A DNA stretch of 64,000 nucleotides from positions 124,001-188,000 of the forward strand of contig NZ_CANMRA010000001.1 of the NCBI RefSeq assembly GCF_947500125.1. Direction: 5' to 3'. Shown piece by piece: positions 44,396 to 54,168 of the stretch. This stretch comes from an uncultured Kocuria sp. GTDB lineage: Bacteria; Actinomycetota; Actinomycetes; Actinomycetales; Micrococcaceae. Each line of letters starts with the position of its first letter. Position 1 is the first letter of the stretch. A model generated the notes under the pieces. That model was not told the DNA's origin and did not search any database. It worked only from the letters and a program-made list of their open reading frames with translations. A program made the position numbers and the translations under genes.

Positions 44396-45838
44396 TCAGC
44401 TTGAAGTGTTCAGCCTGACCGCAGGTAGGTTCTTCGATTTGTACTGATAGGGACTGTGGTAGGGCCGGGCCGGCAAAAGCAGCCATACCGCGTACCGCCA
44501 GAGCGTGTAGGCGGCCAAGAGCGCCAGAGAGTAGTAGAGCATCCGGACGCTGGACCGCAGGTTGTACTGAATCACGTAGAGCAGGAACAGTGCCGTGAGC
44601 CCTATGTGTGCGAAGGCGATGAGCTGGTGCCCCCGGGAAGTCAGAACTTGCAGGTGTCGGTCGAGCAGAGATAGATATAGCCCAACTAAGAGGAAGAACA
44701 CGACGAGGGTAAGCGTCCCGTGGTGGAGTAGCTCGCCCACACCGGGTGTAGGCGTGAAGGCGTTAAGTCGCATCGATTGTGCGATGTCGTACCAGCCGGC
44801 GCTTTCACCGGGCCGCGGGTCCAAGGACGTGATCAGCGCCTCCGATGGCAACCGTGTGGTCACGGCGGTGCCGATGAGCGGAACGCTGATGAGTACCGTC
44901 TTCGCTGCAGTGCCAAGTCCCAGGTCGGAACCGAGGTAGTCACCGAGCGAGTTCAAATAGGGGAATAGGCCGTGGGTGTCCAATGTCCGCCAGTACAACG
45001 GAAGTGGAACAAGGAGCAGAGCGCCCAACACTCCTAGTGCTAGTAACCGGCCGGATATTTTGTCGTGGCGAGCGACGTAATACCCGATAGCCAGCAACAC
45101 CGGGATAGCTGCAAAGCGCCGAGATCCGGTCGATATCATGAGTGTGGTGAACATCAGGACATTTAATAACACCAGCAGCCAAGTGAGACTGCGCTGAGTG
45201 TGGAGCAGATACCCGCAAATCGCCATCGATACAATGCCCGCGAGCGAAAGGGCCCCACCAAAACCTCCAGCGCTTCCCTCAGCGAGATAGGACCTTCGTT
45301 CCAGCAAACTGTCAAGACCTCGAGTCGCGATGAGCATCATGGTGGGAACCGCTGTGGCGAGCACGAGCAGCGCGCGGATCCGGGGGCGCATGTGCAGGTT
45401 TCCAATGCGGAGCCGCCCTGTCGGTTGCTTGACCCACGGCATGACGGCCAGAGCTCCGGTGCTTGTCGCGAAGCTTGCATAAATCAGCGCCCAGAAGCCG
45501 GTCGTGATCCGTTCTGGATCCGCTGGCATCCGGATGCCAGCCGCGTGGGGGACGTCCTCTAGCGCGGGGTAAAGAAAATAGCCAGCGACGGCGACAATCA
45601 AGAGGCCACCCGAGACTAGCAACACGGGCGACACCAAGGACCTACCCATAAACTTCACCGCCAGGGCGAACGTCGCCACGGCTGCCACCAGTACCGCTGT
45701 TCGCGGGAACTCCAATACGGCGGCCATAAGTACAATGCTGGCGACGAGGAACCAGGGAAGCAGGCCCCGGCCGCCGCGATCGGGCAAGAGCCTGGAGACT
45801 GCTTGGTCTAAGGCGGAGGCGTTGGCAGTGCTTCGCAT
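44396..45838 (-). CDS. Wzy-like polysaccharide polymerase
   Basis: A 480-residue protein with about 12 predicted membrane helices and a large extracytoplasmic loop (about 290-370) containing PRPGESAGWYDIAQSMRLNAFTPTPGVGELLHHG, as in O-antigen or capsule polymerases. Wzy enzymes join lipid-linked repeat units outside the membrane. Sequence conservation in this group is low, so the call rests on topology, the loop and the locus. It starts 9 bases after the acyltransferase stop; AAAGG lies rather far (12 bases) from the ATG. Confidence 0.72.
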   Translation of the reverse strand: MRSTANASALDQAVSRLLPDRGGRGLLPWFLVASIVLMAAVLEFPRTAVLVAAVATFALAVKFMGRSLVSPVLLVSGGLLIVAVAGYFLYPALEDVPHAAGIRMPADPERITTGFWALIYASFATSTGALAVMPWVKQPTGRLRIGNLHMRPRIRALLVLATAVPTMMLIATRGLDSLLERRSYLAEGSAGGFGGALSLAGIVSMAICGYLLHTQRSLTWLLVLLNVLMFTTLMISTGSRRFAAIPVLLAIGYYVARHDKISGRLLALGVLGALLLVPLPLYWRTLDTHGLFPYLNSLGDYLGSDLGLGTAAKTVLISVPLIGTAVTTRLPSEALITSLDPRPGESAGWYDIAQSMRLNAFTPTPGVGELLHHGTLTLVVFFLLVGLYLSLLDRHLQVLTSRGHQLIAFAHIGLTALFLLYVIQYNLRSSVRMLYYSLALLAAYTLWRYAVWLLLPARPYHSPYQYKSKNLPAVRLNTSS

Positions 45839-45847
45839 TCGCTCGGG

Positions 45848-47002
45848 TTACCTTTCACCGATGTTGGGAGAGCTCAAGACGACGCCTGTCGGATCGGTCG
45901 TTTGGGTCGCTAAAGATGAAGATTCGCGACGACGGGCTCGTAGGACAGACCAGGTTCGCAGGACCCACCAAAGCGCTCCGAGGTAGCCGACGGAAAAAAC
46001 AACAGCTACGTAAGCATTCGGGATAGTCACCTGCGCTGCAAAGAGGTTGATGATGATGTTGCCTGCGGTGAAGGAGACAAGCGCGGATCCACCGAATGGC
46101 CCTGGCCGAGAGCGGTCAAGCAACCTGGTGTGGAGCTCCACCCGTCGGGCCAGCGTCAACCAGACGACCACACTAAATAACCCGAACAAGAAGTAACCGG
46201 GGTGATTCTCTGGGCGGAAGTCACTCAGGAACCCGCGGACTGCACCGACCGGTCCGGCCACCAGCACGACCGTCAGAAGCCCAACTGTGCAGGCAACCGC
46301 GATGATACTAACGGTCCATCTCGCCTCCGGTGAAGACGGCGCCTTGATCCATTGGCCGATCGCCATTCCGGTGACCACCAGCGGCAACGCATGCAGCACA
46401 CTCGGTCCAAAAAGGTCTCCGATGCCGAGAAGGCGAGACATCAGAAAGACGAGGTCCTCAGATGCCCCTTGCGGCGGTGAGAGCAAGGCGGCAACAGGCC
46501 ACCAGAGCAAGGTGATAGCGAGGGTCGGCAGTATTCCAAACCGTTGCCGCAGAGGCAGCAAAGCAAGGACCAGCACCATGGCAATGGTGTAGAAAATGTA
46601 AATATTGCCATTCAGAATTGACCCCGTGAATAGCAACCCAGAGACAACACCTGGGGCGGTCATCGACCCGCCCACTAGAGCCGCAAGACCAATGAGCGCG
46701 GCAGCCCAATAACACTTGAGAGCACGAATCAACACACGTCGCACCACCGTGCTGGGATCGGAGATCCAGCGCCTCGTGTAGGCAAACTCGATAGACGCTC
46801 CGAAGAGCACGATGAATGTGGGAGTAGCTGTCCGTGTTGCCGCCCGGAGCACCGTGAGCCAGTCGGCTTGGTCGTCGATCGCTTCCCAGCCTTCGACCGC
46901 GAGAAGGCAATGAGAGAAAAGGGCCAGCCCGATGGCGAGGCCACGGACCCAGTCCACATAATGGATGCGACGGGCTTGGGTTGTGACTACGGGGGGATTC
47001 AC
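45848..47002 (-). CDS. Membrane acyltransferase of the exopolysaccharide locus
   Basis: A 384-residue polytopic protein with about 10 helices. HYVDWVRGLAIGLALFSH at the N-terminus has the R and H arrangement of acyltransferase-3/OpgC and DUF1624 membrane acyltransferases, which decorate surface glycans with acetyl or succinyl groups. The GTG start lacks a strong Shine-Dalgarno. It is followed at 9 bases by the Wzy-like gene. An IS630 element separates it from the upstream glycosylation genes and may affect expression. Confidence 0.65.
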   Translation of the reverse strand: MNPPVVTTQARRIHYVDWVRGLAIGLALFSHCLLAVEGWEAIDDQADWLTVLRAATRTATPTFIVLFGASIEFAYTRRWISDPSTVVRRVLIRALKCYWAAALIGLAALVGGSMTAPGVVSGLLFTGSILNGNIYIFYTIAMVLVLALLPLRQRFGILPTLAITLLWWPVAALLSPPQGASEDLVFLMSRLLGIGDLFGPSVLHALPLVVTGMAIGQWIKAPSSPEARWTVSIIAVACTVGLLTVVLVAGPVGAVRGFLSDFRPENHPGYFLFGLFSVVVWLTLARRVELHTRLLDRSRPGPFGGSALVSFTAGNIIINLFAAQVTIPNAYVAVVFSVGYLGALWWVLRTWSVLRARRRESSSLATQTTDPTGVVLSSPNIGER

Positions 47003-47134
47003 CCGTCGAATCTAACCAATACGGCCCACACCTTTCGCCCTGACACGGGCCGCTTCGGTAATGTGACGCCCCTGACGATCCGCATCCAATGAGACTTGCG
47101 GCCATGAGCGCCGGAGTAGGTCAGTCAGGGCTAT

Positions 47135-48209
47135 CTAGTGGCCCGTCCTTGAAGTGATTGGTTGGTTGGCTTTCTTGAGGATCTCGGCGCTGGTCTTGGT
47201 CCAGACGAAGGGGTGACAGCGGTCGTTCCAACCGGTGACGAACGCCCGAATTTTCTCGTTCAGCTCGGGTGCCGAGGCGGCATCGGCTCGGTGCAGGGCC
47301 TGGCGTTCGGCGATGCCGAACCACACCTCGACCAGGTTCAGCCACGAGGCCGAGGTCGGGATGAAGTGCACCTGGAATTGGGGGTTGCCTGCCAGCCACG
47401 CTTTCACCTCGGGGGTCGTGTGCACGGCGTAGTTGTCCATCACCAGGTGCAACGGCGCCTCCGGGTAGGCCCGGGCGACCTGGTTGAGAAAGGCCAGGAG
47501 CTCCTGGCGCCCGAGCCGCGGTTCGCAGGCGGCGGTGACGTGACCGGTGGCGATCTCCAACGCTGCGAACACGGTGGAGGTCCCGTGGCGGATGTAGTCG
47601 TGGGTGCGGTCCGCCGGCTTCCCGGGCTGCTTCGGCAGTTCCGGGGAGGTACGCTCGAGCGCTTGGATCTCGGACTTCTCGTCCACGCAGAGCACGATCG
47701 CGTTCTCCGGTGGTGCCAGGTAGAGGCCGACGACGTCGACGACCTTGGCCACCAGTTCGGGGTCGGTGAGAATTTGAAGGTGTCTTCTCGACAGCGGTGA
47801 ACCCCGTACTCCCGTCAGGCCTTGGCCACAGTGGTGTGATCAATGCCCAGCCGGGACGCCAGCAGCCGGGAGGACCAGTGCGTGACGCCGAGTTTTTTTC
47901 GGCGAGGGTCGCAGGGTGGCGGCCACGATCGCCCGGTGATCGATCCGCCGGGGCCGCCCGGATCGGTCGTGGTCGGCCAGCCCGGCGATGCCGGCCTGTT
48001 CGTAGCGGGCCAGCCAGGCGATCACGGTGTTGCGTGTCGTGCCGACCTTCTGCGCGATCTCGGTGTTGGAGATACCCTCGGCGGCCAGCAGCACGATCCG
48101 CCCCCCGCTGGGCCAAACCGGCGCGCACCAAGGTGGAGCGCACCAGCCTCTGCAGCGACTCCCGGTCGCCCTCGCGTAACAGCAGCGGGGCCGCAGGATG
48201 ATTTGCCAT
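47135..48209 (-). pseudogene. IS630-family transposase, frameshifted
   Basis: The frame opens at ATG 48209 (MANHPAAPLLLREGD). It shifts near 48105 in a C/G run into the helix-turn-helix part (NTEIAQKVGTTRNTVIAWLARYEQAG), then shifts again near 47900 in a T-run. The DDE domain (47135-47752) is intact, with LCVDEKSEIQALER, HLVMDNYAVHTT and TSASWLNLVEVWFG. Two or more frameshifts probably inactivate it, although programmed frameshifting occurs in some IS630 members. Confidence 0.85.
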
Positions 48210-48260
48210 CATCCATGATCCCACCGCGCCAACTGATGAGGAACCTGCCCCCCTCGGCAC
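47138..48260 (-). mobile_element. IS630-family insertion sequence
   Basis: An element of about 1.12 kb flanked by TA dinucleotides (47136-47137 and 48261-48262), the IS630/Tc1 target. The two ends share imperfect inverted sequence (GTGGCCCG... and GTGCCGAG..., then ...TTGG). It carries a disrupted transposase. Removing it restores GGTCC-TA-GATAGCC across the junction. Confidence 0.7.
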
Positions 48261-49660
48261 TAGGACCTTCCCTTTTGGTGCTTGGCGGCAATCAGCCAGA
48301 AGCTCCTCTTGGCCTTCCCAACTGCCCGCTTAGCATAAGATGGTTTGCTCCAGCGATCATAAGCCGCAATAAGGGGAATCATTCCCTTCAAGTAATGCTC
48401 CAAATTGCCCGCCTCTTTCGCAGTCTGGAACAGGCCAAAGCTCGCCGCCGAAAGCTGCCGACGCTGACGAATTACCCCCAGCCGCTGACGAGTGATGCCG
48501 GCATACCCTGGTATAACTCTTTTTCGAGGGACCCACCGACCAGACTTGATGTCGTCCATCAATCGCGCACGGAGTCCAAGACGTCGGTGACGATAATTGC
48601 CTGCCTGTGCCTTCGCAACTGCGTCAACCTCGAGCGGTTCAACCTCCAATAACCCCGAAGTAAAACCGTTCGAAATTATTTCGTCAATGACTTCGTTGCG
48701 CGTCACTACGATGTTATGACCGCGCCAGTCTGCCTCATACTTAGGCAACCAAGCATCCGCGAAAACCACGTCCGCCGTCTCTGCATAGATGTCGTCACAG
48801 AAGTTACAGGCATTAGGCTGAAACACCGAATGGCCCCAGCTACCGCCGACCAGTTCCATGGGGGACGAAGTCTTGTAGTTGTCTTCTCCAATGGCTCGAA
48901 CACCGAACTGGTAGCCTCTCGAACCGGCTTTCGGATTCTTGATCCGGAAGTCGACCTGACCAATGGCATCCGGCTCAACACCCAATTGCCAAGCCATGGA
49001 TTCAGCATATGCGGAGGACTTCAAGTGCCCGCAGACCAGGCCTAGGTAGTAGATGATCTGCTCTTGCAAAGTGGCATCTATTTCGGCCAGCGAACGAACG
49101 GCCTTGACGAAACACGGAATGCCGACGAAAGCGTAGCGGCGCCCGTCCCCACGTATACTTTCCAGAACCTCCGCAAAAGAGACAGAATAGTACATGGACT
49201 TCCGGTGGGTGATAATTTCATCGACCGTGGTAGAGACGCGGTACTCGAAAAGCTTGTCGCCCGCGGCGCCACCCACGTGGATGACACCGTCCACGAGGCC
49301 TTCTTCGAGAAGTCGTTGCGCAACCCAACTCGTCATGCCGCCGGAGCTGCTTCCCTCAACTCTCTCCTGTTCGACGACCCTCGCTGCCATAGTGCTCCTG
49401 TACATACCGATTCGCTCGTCCTTAGCCAGCGCAGGGTCGAAAAGTCGTGCCGCCATGGCCGTCTCGTCTTCCGATTCATCAGCCCAAGGGCAAACTTGAC
49501 TGGCGATGGCCAAGGAGTCAGGTTCCATGCCGTGGACGTCGGCCTGAAACAGACCAATCTCATTGAAAAATACCTTCGCGCCTCCACCTGTGGAAACGCC
49601 GCAACCGCCGCATCCGATGCAGCAGTCATTCGCAACGACCTTTGATATCGACTCAGTCAT
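48260..49660 (-). CDS. FrhB-like iron-sulfur protein of polysaccharide loci
   Basis: A 466-residue protein of the coenzyme F420 hydrogenase/dehydrogenase beta-subunit family. CCIGCGGCGVS at the N-terminus is a ferredoxin-like cluster site, SSSGGMTSWVAQRLLEEG and VGIPCFVKAVRSL are core motifs, and NACNFCDDIYAETADVVFADAW adds further cysteines. Such proteins occur in exopolysaccharide clusters next to pyruvyltransferases, but their reaction there is not established. The ATG at 49660 with GAGAGG upstream is preferred to the TTG in the track. The IS630 element is inserted exactly at its stop codon, which is preserved. Confidence 0.82.
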   Translation of the reverse strand: MTESISKVVANDCCIGCGGCGVSTGGGAKVFFNEIGLFQADVHGMEPDSLAIASQVCPWADESEDETAMAARLFDPALAKDERIGMYRSTMAARVVEQERVEGSSSGGMTSWVAQRLLEEGLVDGVIHVGGAAGDKLFEYRVSTTVDEIITHRKSMYYSVSFAEVLESIRGDGRRYAFVGIPCFVKAVRSLAEIDATLQEQIIYYLGLVCGHLKSSAYAESMAWQLGVEPDAIGQVDFRIKNPKAGSRGYQFGVRAIGEDNYKTSSPMELVGGSWGHSVFQPNACNFCDDIYAETADVVFADAWLPKYEADWRGHNIVVTRNEVIDEIISNGFTSGLLEVEPLEVDAVAKAQAGNYRHRRLGLRARLMDDIKSGRWVPRKRVIPGYAGITRQRLGVIRQRRQLSAASFGLFQTAKEAGNLEHYLKGMIPLIAAYDRWSKPSYAKRAVGKAKRSFWLIAAKHQKGRS

Positions 49661-49673
49661 CGTCAAAACCTCT

Positions 49674-50891
49674 CTATTCTTTTTCGTTTTTCCGTGACGG
49701 TATGCGTACCCAAAACACCGTCAGCACCGTCAATTGAAAAATGATGCCGATAACGTATCCCGCGGCACCCGACTCCAGCCCACCGTACGCGCTCCCAAAC
49801 CATAGGCCGGCCAGCGAGATTAAGGAGCCGGTCATCGAAATACGAGAAACAAGGGCGTGCCGGCGCAGTCCCTGCATCGCGGCGTTTACCATATAAATCA
49901 TAGACAGCCCCACAAAACCGAAAAAGTAAATGAGGGTGACCGGGACAGCTGAGCTGAACTCCTCGCCGAGAACCAAGGCGATAAGCGGTTCGATAAATAT
50001 TGCTATTACAAGCAAAATGGTAGCGATAAAAGCCGTTACAAAACCGGCACCCAGTATAAACTTGCGCTTAGGAAACGTTCGGGCCGCCGACGTCTTCGGG
50101 AGCACCAACGTTGCCAATGACGTCGGAATCATCATGATCGGTGACCCGATTTTTGACGGCACGGCCAGGAGACCGGAGGCGGTCGGCCCGAGTACGAAGC
50201 CCACTACCACAACGTCCAATAGGCGCACCTGGCCACTTATCGTGTCCCACCAATAGTGCTTCGACTCCCGGAGGATCTTCCGCACGTCAACAGATGGCTT
50301 GCTTGCCGGTGCGAAATCAATCCTGCGCCGCAACCGCCAGTTGCATACGGCTTCGGAAACCGCGATCGATAATGAAAAAGCAAATGCAACCGGCAGGGAG
50401 AACAATACTCCGGCAACAAATATTGCCAACGCAAGGATGCGCCGAAGTGCCAGATTGCTCGAGAACAGTCCGGTTTGACCATCGGCAACGGCAATGCTGT
50501 TCAGAACGGCGGCGTCTCGCTGAAATCCGAGGGCGAGGACAAAAGGAAGGAACCACCAGGCGCGACTGTCCCAGAGCATCGTCATCAGGACGATCACGCA
50601 CAGCAGAGCCACGAGGGCAGAATTGACAAATCTGTTGAGTCGGTAAATCCCCTGGACGTCCCTGTGGTTTTTGTCCCTCGCTCGTACCACGCTCATATAT
50701 GGCCCAAGACCCAGCCCAAGCATCCAGGCCATGGCCGTGACGCCTGCTTGGACAGCGATGACAAGTCCGAAGTCGCCCGTACTCGACCAACGAGCTAGTA
50801 GCACTAATGAACAAGTTTGGGCGACTGCAGCCACGACCCTGCCTGATAGGAGACCGGCGACCTGCCGACCGAGGTTCCTACCTTTGAACAA
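49674..50891 (-). CDS. Wzx-like flippase (polysaccharide transporter)
   Basis: A membrane protein of about 405 residues with 10-12 helices in the MOP/MATE-like polysaccharide-transporter pattern; it would flip lipid-linked repeat units outward for Wzy. The start is uncertain. The track start lies deep inside the upstream gene, and the first plausible codon is a TTG at 50891 (LFKGRNLGRQVAGLLSGR), overlapping the pyruvyltransferase by 14 bases. It ends 13 bases before the FrhB-like ATG. Codons look AT-richer than the window average, which fits a transferred locus core. Confidence 0.75.
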   Translation of the reverse strand: MFKGRNLGRQVAGLLSGRVVAAVAQTCSLVLLARWSSTGDFGLVIAVQAGVTAMAWMLGLGLGPYMSVVRARDKNHRDVQGIYRLNRFVNSALVALLCVIVLMTMLWDSRAWWFLPFVLALGFQRDAAVLNSIAVADGQTGLFSSNLALRRILALAIFVAGVLFSLPVAFAFSLSIAVSEAVCNWRLRRRIDFAPASKPSVDVRKILRESKHYWWDTISGQVRLLDVVVVGFVLGPTASGLLAVPSKIGSPIMMIPTSLATLVLPKTSAARTFPKRKFILGAGFVTAFIATILLVIAIFIEPLIALVLGEEFSSAVPVTLIYFFGFVGLSMIYMVNAAMQGLRRHALVSRISMTGSLISLAGLWFGSAYGGLESGAAGYVIGIIFQLTVLTVFWVRIPSRKNEKE

Positions 50892-51990
50892 AGTTTGGGT
50901 CTTTCCGGGCTGCTTGAGAAGGCACGGCGATGATCTGAGATTCGATGGTCTTGAGTTGCTCGTGAGCAGCCGTAACTCCGGCCCGAATTTCTTCACGACG
51001 ATTGAGCACGGAATGGAGGAATTTGAGCATTTCGGTACTCGATGCATTCTCAGCGTCCTGGGTGATACCCAAGATTCCCGCAGCCTGGAAATGAGTCCTG
51101 ACTTTACTGCTGGGCGTCGGGACAACTTCACAGGGAAGGCACCCTCCGAGAGCTGCCAGGATCAGCACGTGCAGCCGATCGCTGATGACCATAGTCGCCT
51201 CGGCGTACATCCCGCGGAGCAATTGCTCCTGCTCAATGTCATCTCTATTGCCGAAATCAACGCACTCACCACCCAAGGCGGTAGCGAGTTCCGCGGTCCG
51301 GATTTCGTCCTGACGAACCTGAGCGACACAGGTAATCGACAGTCCTTGCTCGTGTGCGAGTCGTCGTACGGCTTCTTCCCAAGCAGCCGACGGCCGAGGA
51401 CGTAACCCGCGCAGGCTAATCAGCAGCCGGTGACGGGAGGGAGACTTGTCTCCGTAGGGTGACTCACTGAAAGCAATGTCGGGCACCACACGTCCCATGC
51501 CCACCAGTCTCCGGCTATCGGACTCCCGCCAGAGGTTCACAGTAGACAGCTGTAATCCCAACTTATGCAAGAAGGTCAGAGCCCGGGAGGGGTGACTTAA
51601 CGAACGAGGCGGTCGGATTACTCGTCCGCCTTTGAAGCGGGTCATGATGACGAACAAGAGCACCATGACTTCCCACTTGTACTGGTTCAGCCTCAAGTCC
51701 ACCTCACCCGGCTCAAGGACAAGGGTGTACCCGCGCGGCGCCCGTAGCATCGCTACAAGCCACGCTCTGATGTTGGCCTGCTGATAGACGTCATCTCGGG
51801 ATGTCAGACCAATTTGTCGACACCACATGTCCGGCGCCCGGCCGATGAAGGCAGCCACCGGCTGTCCGCACAAGCGGGCCCAGGCAAGCGATCGGCGGCG
51901 GATCAAGGCGTCACCGATATTTGGGTAGTCGCCGGTGAGGGTGACAAACACCCGATTTTCGGACTGGTTGCCAGTCATTGCATTAGTCAT
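50878..51990 (-). CDS. Polysaccharide pyruvyl transferase family protein
   Basis: A 370-residue enzyme related to CsaB/WcaK/EpsO proteins, which transfer pyruvate from PEP to form ketals on glycans. TGDYPNIGDALIRRRSLAW is the N-terminal signature and MVISDRLHVLILAALGG holds the conserved Arg-His segment. GGAGGAA lies upstream of the ATG. It starts one base after the GT2 stop and overlaps the Wzx-like gene, so the group is one transcript. Pyruvylation would make the polymer acidic. Confidence 0.87.
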   Translation of the reverse strand: MTNAMTGNQSENRVFVTLTGDYPNIGDALIRRRSLAWARLCGQPVAAFIGRAPDMWCRQIGLTSRDDVYQQANIRAWLVAMLRAPRGYTLVLEPGEVDLRLNQYKWEVMVLLFVIMTRFKGGRVIRPPRSLSHPSRALTFLHKLGLQLSTVNLWRESDSRRLVGMGRVVPDIAFSESPYGDKSPSRHRLLISLRGLRPRPSAAWEEAVRRLAHEQGLSITCVAQVRQDEIRTAELATALGGECVDFGNRDDIEQEQLLRGMYAEATMVISDRLHVLILAALGGCLPCEVVPTPSSKVRTHFQAAGILGITQDAENASSTEMLKFLHSVLNRREEIRAGVTAAHEQLKTIESQIIAVPSQAARKDPNFVQR

Positions 51991-51991
51991 G

Positions 51992-52999
51992 TCAGTTCGT
52001 TCCTCCTGGTCGCACGGAACCCCATTTCTTGGCGTGATGACGTCGGTAGATCGTGCCGTAAATTTGCGGCGACCACCTAAGCGCCGCCGCTTTGAGTGTT
52101 ATGGCCAGATGACCCCGACGCCAGGAAGAGTAGATCATTGGCGGGGTGATGTTGGCGCGGTAAGGAATTTTGGACACGTCGCGATTGGCCCCGGACAGCA
52201 CACTATTCGCAGCGGGGATCATAACGTGAGACCAGGTGAAAAGCCGTAGGTCGTCGTTGAGTCGTGACCCGAGGTCGTTTTTTTCCACAACCTCCTCGGC
52301 CGTTTCTGCGCACTGGATGAGGTTTTCCCACTTGTAATCGGCGGACTGCAATATGGAACCGTCGTGGACGTCGTAGAAGTACTTTTCCCCCGGAACAGCG
52401 GCGACCCTGCGTGACGCCACGACCAGGCGTATGATTCCGGCGAGATCTGAGTGGGCTCTCATCGCCGGAAAAGGGTACTTCTCCAGCCTTGCTCTCCGAA
52501 TTAACTTGTTCCACAAGTGGCCCTGGAGCTCGCCGCGCAGGATGCGCTGCAACGCGTCTTCACCGGCGATGATCTCGCGCACCGGTGCGTCTTGGATCGA
52601 GGAGGTGTGGCCAGTCTTGGCCACTACTCGCCGGGCGTCGCAAACTACCATGTCCACCTCCGAGCACGACACTCCGCTCCATAGGTGAAAAAGGATGTCG
52701 GAAGACCACGAGTCGTCACCATCGACGAACCAGACAAACTCGCCCGACGCCTCGGCGACCGCCGCATTCCGCGCTATAGCCACCCCGCACGTTGCGGCAT
52801 TTTCAATGATCAGATGCGGGATCGAAGCAGATCGGCTCCAGTCCCGCAGAACGTCCGCTGTTCCATCGGTGGACCCATCATCGACGATAATCAGTTCCCA
52901 CGAGTCAAATTCCAAGCTCTCGATGCCAGTTAGGGCGTTTTCCAGGTATTTGAGCCCATTTCGGACAGGCATAATCACGGATATTTTGGGACCCGTCAT
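51992..52999 (-). CDS. Family 2 glycosyltransferase
   Basis: A 335-residue cytoplasmic GT-A transferase that would add one sugar to the lipid-linked repeat unit. ISVIMPVRNGLKYLENAL, IIVDDGSTDGT and FVDGDDSW (metal-binding DxD) are intact. The C-terminal half has no membrane helices. The ATG overlaps the stop of the upstream GT4 gene (ATGA) with GGAG eight bases ahead. Donor and acceptor cannot be read from sequence. Confidence 0.9.
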   Translation of the reverse strand: MTGPKISVIMPVRNGLKYLENALTGIESLEFDSWELIIVDDGSTDGTADVLRDWSRSASIPHLIIENAATCGVAIARNAAVAEASGEFVWFVDGDDSWSSDILFHLWSGVSCSEVDMVVCDARRVVAKTGHTSSIQDAPVREIIAGEDALQRILRGELQGHLWNKLIRRARLEKYPFPAMRAHSDLAGIIRLVVASRRVAAVPGEKYFYDVHDGSILQSADYKWENLIQCAETAEEVVEKNDLGSRLNDDLRLFTWSHVMIPAANSVLSGANRDVSKIPYRANITPPMIYSSWRRGHLAITLKAAALRWSPQIYGTIYRRHHAKKWGSVRPGGTN

Positions 53000-54168
53000 C
53001 GGACTGGCTCCAACTGGGCTCCGGCTTCCTGACCCTCTCGAAGAACGTCCCGGTACAGGGTGTCAAGATCGGCACCTATGCGGCGAAGGTCGAATTGCCG
53101 CTCCACCAGCCCTCTGGCGGCAGCCCCCATCTTCGAGCGTAAAGGCCCGTTATTGACAAGCTCACGAATCGACTCAGCGAGAGCCGATCCGCTGCCATCA
53201 ACCACAAACCCCGCGTCAGCGGCAACGATCTGCTCGCTCAAGCCGCAAGTGTCGGTGATAACAACCGGCTTGCCTGCCGCCATCGCCTCTATGACCGACA
53301 TCGGAAATGGCTCATCGACGGAGGGCAACACGTAGATGTCGCACTCTTTCAACCGAGCCTGGGTTTCACCCGGGCCCAGAAAGCCCTCATAAGTGATGTG
53401 GTCCGAAAATCCGGACTCCTCGATCGTGTGCTGCACCTCGGAAGCTTCCCCTTCGTCCGGGCCCACGAGTTTGAACGACGCCGAGATCCCACTGTTCAAC
53501 AGCACCTTGGCCGCTTCGACGAAAGCCTTTGGCCGCTTGCGACTGTGCAACCGTGCGAGGTATAGGACCTCGGCGACTGTTCCCGTATCGACCGCCCGCT
53601 CGGCCACGTCGTCAGCCGAGAGGTCCACTCCGTTAGGAAGATGCCTCAACACAAGATGCTGCCCAGCGACATCCCTGAGATCCTGCCGCTCTCGTTCCGT
53701 CAGGTACAGGACCGTCCGTGCGGTTCCTAGGACACGGCGTGTGAGAAACCAATCCAGTGGCACGGCCAGCGGGTTGTCGGTCCGGTCGATCATGCCGTGC
53801 GTCTGGACGACGAGCGGTTTGTTCGCCAGCAGCGTGAGGAGGGCCGAGGGCAGCGTGACCAAGTCCCGTGCCAGGTGGACGTGGACCACGTCCGCGCCGC
53901 GCATGGCCCGCGAGAGCCAATGGAGCAGGCCAGGCGATGTAAGACCGGCAAATCCGGAATTCGGGATCACCTTACGGGCGGGGAAGAGTCGAACCGGGAA
54001 GCCGTCGAATTCGGTCGGCAGCGGACCCTTGAAGCCGCCTGATGCGGCCGCGACCAACACGTCGTGGCCGAGTTCAGTGAGCGCCTTCGCCTGATTGATG
54101 GCCACCCTCACAGGACCGCCATAGGCGCCATCCGGGCTGATGTAGGTGACGACCTGCAGTATCTTCAC
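52996..54168 (-). CDS. Family 4 glycosyltransferase
   Basis: A 390-residue GT-B transferase. The N-domain has YGGPVRVAINQAKALTELGHDV and VVHVHLARDLVTLPSALL; the C-domain has LYLARLHSRKRP and the EPFPMSVIEAMAAGKPVV nucleotide-sugar signature (EX7E type). The start GTG (54168) overlaps the acetyltransferase stop as GTGA. The longer track ORF reads antisense to that gene's frame and was rejected. Its sugar specificity is unknown. Confidence 0.92.
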   Translation of the reverse strand: MKILQVVTYISPDGAYGGPVRVAINQAKALTELGHDVLVAAASGGFKGPLPTEFDGFPVRLFPARKVIPNSGFAGLTSPGLLHWLSRAMRGADVVHVHLARDLVTLPSALLTLLANKPLVVQTHGMIDRTDNPLAVPLDWFLTRRVLGTARTVLYLTERERQDLRDVAGQHLVLRHLPNGVDLSADDVAERAVDTGTVAEVLYLARLHSRKRPKAFVEAAKVLLNSGISASFKLVGPDEGEASEVQHTIEESGFSDHITYEGFLGPGETQARLKECDIYVLPSVDEPFPMSVIEAMAAGKPVVITDTCGLSEQIVAADAGFVVDGSGSALAESIRELVNNGPLRSKMGAAARGLVERQFDLRRIGADLDTLYRDVLREGQEAGAQLEPVR

